A stretch of 64,000 bases of DNA from Pantoea wallisii (GTDB lineage: Bacteria; Pseudomonadota; Gammaproteobacteria; Enterobacterales; Enterobacteriaceae). How positions within the stretch are numbered: position 1 is the stretch's first letter; each line of letters begins with the position of its first letter. Location: positions 1-64,000 of the forward strand of contig NZ_MLFS01000010.1 in the NCBI RefSeq assembly GCF_002095485.1, read 5' to 3'. This document shows positions 57,481 to 64,000 of the stretch, piece after piece. The translations under genes and the position numbers were made by a program. The notes under the pieces are model-generated. The model was not told the origin of the DNA. It saw only the letters and a list, made by a program, of their open reading frames with translations, and did no database searches.

Positions 57481-58175
57481 AATATCAGATCACTCTTTCC
57501 GCTTTGAATAAAAGAACCATCCCGTGTTGCAATCGCAACGTTACCCGATTTGAAATCAGAGTAGGGGCGGATTGTTTGCATAAATTCCGGTAACTGACCC
57601 CGGTAGGGCGATGCATGTCGAAAGCGTTGCGGGTCAGGAAAGAGCAGAGGAAGGAAGGTTTCGTTTTTAAAAGAACCTATCGGTCCATAATGATCCCAAC
57701 GCCGCAGGGCCTGCTCTTTACTGACGGGTTGTAACATTGGAAAAGGATTAGTTGTTGTCACAATCCGATAAAAACCCAGTAGATCGGACACTAAATCCTC
57801 GCCACTAAAACCGCTATCAGTCAGCAGATTATTAGGGAATGCTCCCTGAAAAGCTTCAAAGCGACGCGCAATGGTCATCATCATTGCCAGAGCAATACTC
57901 TGCCTTTCACGGTAAGGCCGTCCTCTGCGAATGCGCCATTTAATACTTTTGCCCACACGCAGGATGCGCCATGGGTCTGACATGGTTTGAGCATAGACAA
58001 CATCATAACGATCCTGAGTTGATGCTTCGCCATGATTGATTCGGTTCAACAACATTCTGATATCGGTACCCTGAGCATGCCCTAAATCAATCCATCCCAA
58101 AACTTCAGTATAAATCAATCCATTCCTTGAATTCGCAGCATAGCTGCCATCTATGATTTCGTTACGTTTACTCAT
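57477..58175 (-). CDS. Unknown protein (YTEVLGWIDLGHAQG motif), first gene of a pair
   Basis: 232 residues, no signal peptide or membrane helix. Opens with DGSYAANSRNGLIYTEVLGW, then IDLGHAQGTDIR, a basic patch KWRIRRGRPYRERQS and ENLVSDLLGFYR-like GEDLVSDLLGFYR. I have a weak recollection of DUF4056-type proteins with a similar ending but cannot assign it. It forms a two-gene operon (ATGA overlap) with the membrane protein that follows. An effector/partner or envelope module is possible but unproven. Confidence 0.7.
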   Translation of the reverse strand: MSKRNEIIDGSYAANSRNGLIYTEVLGWIDLGHAQGTDIRMLLNRINHGEASTQDRYDVVYAQTMSDPWRILRVGKSIKWRIRRGRPYRERQSIALAMMMTIARRFEAFQGAFPNNLLTDSGFSGEDLVSDLLGFYRIVTTTNPFPMLQPVSKEQALRRWDHYGPIGSFKNETFLPLLFPDPQRFRHASPYRGQLPEFMQTIRPYSDFKSGNVAIATRDGSFIQSGKSDLIL

Positions 58176-58878
58176 CCCTGATGCTCGCTATTTCATATGT
58201 CTGCTTGCTTAAAGGCACTAAGATAGTGTGCCTATAGATAAACATCAATAGCGGTACGCTTAAGTCAAATCACTAATGCGTATCAGATCTCAAATGTTGC
58301 TGTCTTTTTTACCTGAATACCTTAAAACTTACTGCTTTTACTAACACATATGTCTTTAATCCAAATGCTGTTTATATCCAAAACACAGATATCGTGTCAG
58401 CCATGGGGTAAGAATGTTCCGGATATGACTTTAAAGCTGTTCTGAAATTATATAATAACAACAACTATTTGATAAATTTAGTTTTTATATCCTGTTGTAG
58501 GATTTTAAGATTGAGGGAGTCTGTTTTTTCTTAATGTTACCAATAAAGTAACGCCAGGTTATGTCATCGATAATGCTCTTAATGCATCCATTTGCCTTAA
58601 TTTGTGATTTGTATCAATTAATCGCTTTAGCCGATGTTTTGTACTTTGATTTTTTTTGTTAAATGTAATCCAATCCTGAAATCTTCGTAGGTCACAGTTT
58701 AATGTCTCTTTTGCTTCATGGTTTCAGTTTATGGCTACTTGATTAATTTAAAGGGGATAGCTCTGTTCTCGCACTAAATGATAGTTAATCCCGATCAAGA
58801 AGTGCTTTGGTGTTTTCTCCCAATATTGATAGTAAATACTACCACCGCATAGATGGATAAAAATTAAGGAGAAGTAAA
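58176..58878. other. 703-base AT-rich gap
   Basis: No ORF with support. Strongly AT-rich against the rest of the window, consistent with acquired DNA. At its right end the dyad TAGTAAATACTA (58830-58841) precedes the nuclease gene by 38 bases and may be its operator. Confidence 0.5.
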
Positions 58879-59956
58879 ATGGAAATCAGTGAAAAATTAG
58901 CTGCGCTTTCTGGAAAAATTAAAAACCAGGCGCATATGATTCAAACCGAAGAAGCAACCAAAGCCGCTTTTGTTATGCCATTTATTAGCAACGTGTTGGG
59001 GTATGATGTTTTTGATCCTGAGGAAGTAACGCCTGAATACATCTGTGATATAGGCACAAAAAAAAGGTGAGAAAATTGATTATGCCATCAAAAAAGACGG
59101 CAACATTCAAATACTGATCGAATGTAAAAAAATTGGTGAGTCACTTTCAATTAATCATGCAATGCAGCTTTTCAGGTACTTCCATGTAACCAGTGCAAGA
59201 GTCGCCATATTGACTAATGGTCAGCATTACAAATTCTTCACTGATCTGGACACACCCAATAAGATGGATGAAAAGCCTTTCCTTGAACTTGATATGCTGG
59301 ATATTGATGATTATGTTATACCCGAGATTGTAAAGCTTAATAAAAAAACATTTGATGTCGAGTCTATTGTTAACGCAGCTGGTGAACTCAAGTATGTCAG
59401 CCAGATAAAAAAGGTTATCAGTCTTATTCTTAATGAAGGGGATGAAGACTTTACTAAGTATGTCGCATCAAGAGTCTATGATGGTGTTGTCACGCAGAAG
59501 GTTAGAGATCTCTTTTCAGTACTGATAAAAAAGGGTGCAGCTCAGTATCTTAATGATCAACTCAATATCAGATTGAAAAGCGCCATGTTTAACACCAACT
59601 CAATAGCTGACGAAACTGTCACTAATAAAGAGGTAATTAATGAAGTTCTGGACGATGAAGGTATAGAAACGACAGAGGATGAAATCAATGGCTTCCTGAT
59701 TGTAAAAGCAATAGCCAGTAGAGTTGTATCACCATCCAAAGTTTTTATGCGGGATTCTAAATCATACTGTGCAATACTTTTTGATGATAATAACAGGAAG
59801 CCAATTTGTCGTTTTAGATTCAATACATCTCAAAAATATTTAAGCCTGTTTGATGCAGAAAAGAAAGAGATTAAGCATGCTATCAATGGACTGGAGGAGA
59901 TATATATCCATGCTGAAGCGATTGTTGCCACGATAGAAGGTTACAAGGAAGGTTAA
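58879..59956 (+). CDS. Solitary HsdR-N-type restriction endonuclease-like protein, apparent frameshift
   Basis: The N-terminus (KNQAHMIQTEEATKAAFVMPF, then VLGYDVFDPEEVTPEY) and the PD-(D/E)xK core KIDYAI...ILIECKK match the COG4748 'HsdR N-terminal domain' proteins. These are stand-alone nuclease-like genes often seen in mobile or defence regions. A run of eight A's at 59058-59065 (seven expected) shifts the frame after DIGTKK; removing one gives 358 residues. No HsdM or HsdS adjoins. Own AAGGAG. AT-rich, so probably acquired. Confidence 0.83.
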
Positions 59957-60416
59957 CAGAGTATCCTGTAGAAATCAGTGCGTCGTTAAATTAACATTCG
60001 GCGTGATACTATTTATTGAGTAAAAAAGGTATCACGCCAGTGCGCATCCCCTCTATTCATCCCTTTATAATGAGTATGTGGTTGTCCAGCATTAGCGTAC
60101 CGGGGACATTACTCTCTTTACTTACCTCTGCTTTTGCATACTTCAACCGATAGCGTTTGCCGCCCGGTAAGCGCGCGCGGCGCCTCGGTATGGAAGATGA
60201 GCAGCCTGCCAAAGGTTATCCTGCGGCACGTCTTCAGGTAGCCGGAGACATACATATAAACTGACTGCATTGATTTTACTATTTGCGGTGACGCCGGAAA
60301 TTGCGTTGAGGCGATGAATACCACACTGGATCGTGCGCAGATGTCGTTGCGACTGACGCCAGGTAGCACGGCTTATGAAAAATCGAAACTGCGCTGATGG
60401 AACGGTTGGCCGGCGT
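59957..60416. other. 460-base gap, possible gene remnants
   Basis: No intact gene supported. A 27-codon frame at about 60070 resembles a signal peptide and a frame ending at about 60397 (LDRAQMSLRLTPGSTAYEKSKL) has coding-like composition, so a decayed gene is possible. Confidence 0.35.
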
Positions 60417-61349
60417 TCAAAACAGCAGCGTATGCGCGGTGGCGCGCAGCGCGATACCCAGCACAATACCGGGCACCGCGAAGCGGAACAGGCGGGGAAA
60501 CCGGCTGGAGAGCCCAAGGAAAATACCGATACCGGGCAGATCGAAGGTCTGGATTAGTAAGCCCGCCGAGGCGTTAACGTTATGCACGCTGTACAGACCT
60601 TTCTCGATCAATCCCGCCACGACACCGTAATAGGCTGTCCCGCCGGCCAGGCATTTTGTCAGGGCCGGCAGCACATAAACCTCTGCGATATGCAGCTTAT
60701 CCAGCAGCGGCGTCAGCACGCGCGTTAGCCATTCGATACTGCCGGACTCCCTCAGAATGCCCACCACCGATAGCGAGAGAATCAGCATCGGTAAAGAGCC
60801 AAGCGCCAGGCGAATCGCATCCGCGCCGGAGGTATTGATGATGGCAATCAGCCCCAGCTTGCTGTCGTTGCTGGTGGCAGCTTCATCCTCATTACGCAGC
60901 GCGGCATCAGAGAGCCGGCGACCAAAAAGATGGTAGGTAGAGGCTGCCGCCAGCACGCCGCCGCAAATCGAAAACAGCAGCGCGGCGCTCCAGTTGAGCC
61001 CGGCAGGAATCAGGGGATAGAAAGCGTTGGCCTGGCCCATACAGAACAGCATCGCCAGCGTTGCGGCCATGTGGCGATCTGACGTGCCGCGTTTTTCCAT
61101 GATCGCCAGGGCGGCCAGCGGCGCAGCAAAACTGACGAAGTTAAGCTGAATCAGGGCAAAAAATGCCAGCCCGGTAATACCTAAAGGTTTCAGCAGCGGC
61201 GTTGAGTGGCGCACCACAAAATCCAGCACGCCTTTCACTTCCAGGTATTTCATGATGAATAACATCACCACCATGATCGGAATCAGCGTGTAGAGCGCCA
61301 CATCAACTGCGGCTTTGCCGGATGCCATAATTATGCTGATGATGTTCAT
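60417..61349 (-). CDS. Nucleoside-recognition (Gate) domain membrane protein
   Basis: 310 residues, about eight helices, two Gate-domain halves: IPIMVVMLFIMKYLEVKGVLDF and PLGITGLAFFALIQLNFVSFAAPLAALA in the first, and LPMLILSLSVVGILRESGSIEWL with PALTKCLAGGTAYYGVVAG in the second. Gate proteins are linked to transport or to spore-maturation-like roles; E. coli YjiG/YjiH are relatives. Substrate unknown. 78 bases upstream of the gor stop in opposite flow is a terminator. Confidence 0.83.
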   Translation of the reverse strand: MNIISIIMASGKAAVDVALYTLIPIMVVMLFIMKYLEVKGVLDFVVRHSTPLLKPLGITGLAFFALIQLNFVSFAAPLAALAIMEKRGTSDRHMAATLAMLFCMGQANAFYPLIPAGLNWSAALLFSICGGVLAAASTYHLFGRRLSDAALRNEDEAATSNDSKLGLIAIINTSGADAIRLALGSLPMLILSLSVVGILRESGSIEWLTRVLTPLLDKLHIAEVYVLPALTKCLAGGTAYYGVVAGLIEKGLYSVHNVNASAGLLIQTFDLPGIGIFLGLSSRFPRLFRFAVPGIVLGIALRATAHTLLF

Positions 61350-61378
61350 GCAGTGTTATTTCCCTGACAATTAAGACG

Positions 61379-61406
61379 AAAAAAGGCTAACCGAGGTTAG
61401 CCTTTT
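61379..61406 (-). terminator. Terminator of gor
   Basis: AAAAGGCTAAC (61381-61391) CGAG GTTAGCCTTTT (61396-61406), an 11-bp perfect stem; on the minus strand six T's follow the GC core. Confidence 0.92.
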
Positions 61407-61427
61407 AAGTCAGCGGATAGCCAGCAC

Positions 61428-62779
61428 TTAACGCATGGTGACAAACTCTTCCGCCGCAGTCGGGTGGATCGCCACGGTATTGTCGAAGTCTTTTTTGGTT
61501 GCGCCCATCTTCAGCGCCACCGCAAAGCCCTGCAGCATCTCATCCATGCCGTTACCGATGCCGTGAATGCCGACAATTTTCTCCTCCGGCCCCACGCACA
61601 CCAGCTTCATGCGGCACGGCTGGCGGTGCTGCGTTACCGCGGTGTACATGGCGGTAAAGGAGGATTTGTACACCTTCACCTGATCATCGCCATACTGCTC
61701 GCGCGCCTGGGGTTCGGTCAGGCCAACGGTACCGATGGGCGGGTGGCTGAACACCACGGTCGGCACATTGCTGTAGTCCAGATGCTCGTCAGGCTTGTTG
61801 TTGAACAGGCGCTCAGACAGGCGACGTCCGGCAGCAACGGCCACTGGCGTCAGCTCGACCGCACCGGTGTTATCGCCCACCGCATAGAGGCCTTTAACGT
61901 TGGTATTCTGGAACTTATCGACCTGAATATAGCCTTTTTCATTCAGGCTACGCCGGTGACCTCCAGGTTCAGGTTGTCCGTAGCCGGTTCGCGACCAATT
62001 GCCCAGACCAGGCAATCCACGACCTGTTCGTGACCGCTCTCCAGCTGCAGCGTCAGGCTGCCGTCGGCATTTTTGATCACCGCTTTAGGCTGTGACTCAG
62101 TGTGCAGCATTGGGCCTTCCGCCTGCATCACCTCGACCAGCGTCTCGACAATCAGCGGATCAAAGCTGCGCAGCGGTGCGTGCTTACGCACAAACAGATG
62201 CGTTTCTGCGCCCAGCGCATTGACCACGCCAGCCAGTTCAACCGCGATATAGCCTGCGCCAACTACGGCAACGCGCTTAGGCAGCGCATCCAGCTCAAAG
62301 AAGCCGTCAGAGTCGATACCGTACTCTGCGCCCGGTACGTCCGGATGGCTTGGGCGGCCGCCGGTGGCGATCAGAATGTGATCGGCCGTAATGGTTTCGC
62401 CGTTCACCTCAACGGTATGCGCATCAATAAAACGCGCAAAGCCTTTGATCACTTCGACGTTATTTTTGCCCAGCACGTTATCGTATGAGGTGTGGATGCG
62501 ATCGATATAGGCGCTACGGTTCTTCACCAGCGTGGACCAGTCAAAGCGATTTACCGTGGTATCAAAGCCGTAGTCCGGGCCATACAGGTGAATAGCTTCA
62601 GCAATTTGCGCCGCATGCCACATCACCTTTTTCGGGACGCAGCCGACGTTTACGCAGGTGCCGCCCAGCTCTTTCGCTTCAATCAGCGCGCACTTCTGGC
62701 CGTACATTGCCGCACGGTTAATGGAGGCGATACCGCCGCTGCCGCCGCCAATGGCGAGGTAGTCAAAATGTCTGGTCAT
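61428..62779 (-). CDS. gor: Glutathione reductase, apparent frameshift
   Basis: FAD- and NADPH-dependent disulfide reductase keeping glutathione reduced. FAD motif [16 protein letters not shown], redox pair [16 protein letters not shown] (about 39-54), NADPH motif [13 protein letters not shown] (about 172) and C-terminal [12 protein letters not shown] with catalytic His. The frame breaks after LEVTGVA: one base missing at 61946-61947 (GCCTGAAT for GCCCTGAAT on the coding strand). With it restored the protein has 450 residues, the E. coli length. Cytosolic. Confidence 0.95.
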
Positions 62780-62927
62780 CCGTTATGTCCATCTGAAAGA
62801 GGAAAACTGGCATAGAGTGTAACGCCGGAGTAGCGAAGGGCGCAAAGTTTGCATCTATAAGTGTAATAGGGTTGAATTTTGGCATCCGCCCGCCTGTGAC
62901 GGGCTGTCGGCTATTAAAGGATATATG

Positions 62928-63839
62928 ATGCATCTGACTTTTCTCGGTACCGGCGCGGGCGCGCCAAGCCTGCAGCGTAACGTCACCGCCATCGCGCTCA
63001 CGCTCTCTAAAGGTGGTGAAACCTGGCTATTTGACTGCGGTGAAGCCACGCAGCATCAATTTATGCGTTCGGCGCTTAAACCGGGCAAGCTGGAAAAAAT
63101 CTTCATCACCCATCTGCACGGCGACCATATTTTTGGTCTGCCGGGCCTGCTGACCAGCCGCTCCATGGCGGGCATTCCGGAGCCGATGACCGTTTACGGG
63201 CCAAAGGGTATCCGGCAATTTATCGACACTGCACTTAGCCTGAGCGGCTCTTACACCACCTATCCGCTGGAGATCGTGGAGATTGAAGCCGGCCCGGTGC
63301 TGGATAACGGTGCGTTTCGCGTCATCGCTTATCCGATGAACCATGTGGTGGAGTGTTACGGCTATCGCATCGAACAGCATGATAAACCCGGCTTCCTGGA
63401 TGCGCCGCGCCTTAAGGCGGAGGGCGTCCCGCGCGGGCCGTGGTATCAGGAACTCAAGCAGGGCAAGCGCATTACGCTGGAGGATGGGCGTGAAATCAAC
63501 GGGGCGGACTATCTGGGGCCGGCAACCAGGGGCAAAGTGCTGGCGATTTTTGGCGATACCGCGCCGACTGAAGCCGGGCTGCAGCTGGCGGCTAACGCCG
63601 ATGTGATGGTGCATGAAACCACGCTGGAAGCCGCGATGGCGGAGAAGGCAAACGGGCGCGGACACTCAACCACGCTTCAGGCGGCGGAGCTGGCAAAACA
63701 GGCGGGCGCGAAACGCATGATCGCCACGCACTTCAGCTCACGCTATCTGGCGCATGATCGGGAGAGATTGCTGCAGGAGTGCCAGTCAGTGTTTGCGGCC
63801 ACCGAGCTGGCACATGATTTTGCGATTTTTGACGTATAA
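62928..63839 (+). CDS. rbn: Ribonuclease BN/Z
   Basis: 303 residues from ATG at 62928; the ATG three bases earlier is too close to AAAGGA. Metallo-beta-lactamase fold with zinc motif [13 protein letters not shown] (about 61), [10 protein letters not shown] (about 210) and [12 protein letters not shown] / [11 protein letters not shown], and C-terminal [12 protein letters not shown] as in E. coli ElaC. Processes tRNA 3' ends. This is the true RNase BN. Confidence 0.94.
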   Translation: MHLTFLGTGAGAPSLQRNVTAIALTLSKGGETWLFDCGEATQHQFMRSALKPGKLEKIFITHLHGDHIFGLPGLLTSRSMAGIPEPMTVYGPKGIRQFIDTALSLSGSYTTYPLEIVEIEAGPVLDNGAFRVIAYPMNHVVECYGYRIEQHDKPGFLDAPRLKAEGVPRGPWYQELKQGKRITLEDGREINGADYLGPATRGKVLAIFGDTAPTEAGLQLAANADVMVHETTLEAAMAEKANGRGHSTTLQAAELAKQAGAKRMIATHFSSRYLAHDRERLLQECQSVFAATELAHDFAIFDV

Positions 63840-63842
63840 ACG

Positions 63843-64000
63843 TCAGTGCTGTAACGCCGGATAAGTAAAAAACAGCAGGTGCGTCAGGTTAAACAGGAAG
63901 TGCACGGCAGTGGCGACCCACAGGCGGCCGCTCCAGTGCCATGCCAGGCCGTAAATCACACCGGCCAGCGCGGCAAAAATCGCCAGCAGCGTGCCGCCAG
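63843..64000 (-). CDS. CPBP-family intramembrane protease, C-terminal part
   Basis: 52 codons up to the right edge on the minus strand, ending in TGA at 63845-63843. Reads GGTLLAIFAALAGVIYGLAW then a helix with AVHFLFNLTHLLFF. The pattern GxxLA..AG..YG...... and HxxxN fits the last motif of CPBP (Abi/CAAX protease-like) membrane proteins. The catalytic EE motif would lie outside the window. Convergent with rbn, 3 bases apart. Confidence 0.7.
   Translation of the reverse strand, partial: GGTLLAIFAALAGVIYGLAWHWSGRLWVATAVHFLFNLTHLLFFTYPALQH

Noticed and set aside
58350-58450. Short ORF of about 31 codons in the AT-rich gap
   Set aside because: No ribosome-binding site or similarity; expected by chance in AT-rich DNA.
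60118-60369. 83-residue minus-strand frame between the nuclease and the Gate-domain gene
   Set aside because: No recognisable motif, no convincing ribosome-binding site, and atypical composition; left as gap.
1-64000. CRISPR arrays, tRNA or rRNA genes, prophage or IS elements
   Set aside because: No regularly spaced repeats, no tRNA-like cloverleaf with TTCGA arm, and no transposase, integrase or structural phage proteins were seen.

Overview
This is a 64 kb stretch of chromosome from an enteric gammaproteobacterium, most likely of the Erwiniaceae (Pantoea/Erwinia/Mixta type; this is inference). The grounds are high coding GC, an ilvGMEDA-ilvY-ilvC block in E. coli order, a yhjC-yhjD-yhjE block, and proteins that align closely in memory with E. 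coli IlvE, IlvD, Mqo, TreB, LgoR/LgoD, KdpABCD, YqhA, Gor and RNase BN. I see no rRNA, tRNA, CRISPR array, integrase or insertion sequence.

Layout. 1-8.3 kb: branched-chain amino-acid synthesis (ilvG partial, M, E, D, A; divergent ilvY/ilvC). 8.3-12.0 kb: yhjE, yhjD, yhjC. 12.1-16.8 kb: small metabolic genes (SDR, PhzF-like, GST) and a MocR regulator divergent from a LysE exporter. 16.8-20.3 kb: mqo, a small membrane protein, mntP with an MntR box, and an AzuC-like 25-residue protein. 20.4-23.0 kb: FAH-family enzyme and treB without treC. 23.1-28.0 kb: an unusual minus-strand operon of two glycosyltransferases, a HemN-like radical SAM enzyme and an internally duplicated small-barrel protein. 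28.3-31.9 kb: lgoT/lgoR/lgoD (L-galactonate). 32.0-32.6 kb: fluoride riboswitch and crcB. 32.7-41.7 kb: assorted enzymes and transporters, ending in a hydroxyacid transporter/dehydrogenase pair. 41.9-43.1 kb: HD-GYP protein. 43.1-50.4 kb: kdpFABCD, lacking kdpE. 50.4-57.0 kb: yqhA, LysR/MFS pair, cation antiporter, secreted proteins, isochorismatase-like hydrolase. 57.0-60.1 kb: AT-rich accessory patch with an unknown gene pair and a solitary HsdR-N-type nuclease. 60.4-64 kb: gate-domain membrane protein, gor, RNase BN, partial CPBP protease.

A property of the whole window matters for any reading of it. About a dozen one-base indels, nearly all deletions in short homopolymers, break otherwise intact conserved genes (ilvG, a MocR regulator, mqo, mntP, the radical SAM gene, an esterase, an MFS gene, the HsdR-like gene, gor) and create one false 788-residue fusion. 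In most cases restoring one base gives a family-typical length. This looks like consensus error in the assembly rather than gene decay, so I annotate these loci as full-length genes with a probable sequencing frameshift.

The most novel-looking items are the four-gene glycosyltransferase/radical-SAM operon, the AzuC-like small protein with a CRP-like promoter, the kdp locus that keeps KdpE-like direct repeats but has no kdpE, and a dispersed family of perfect intergenic palindromes.
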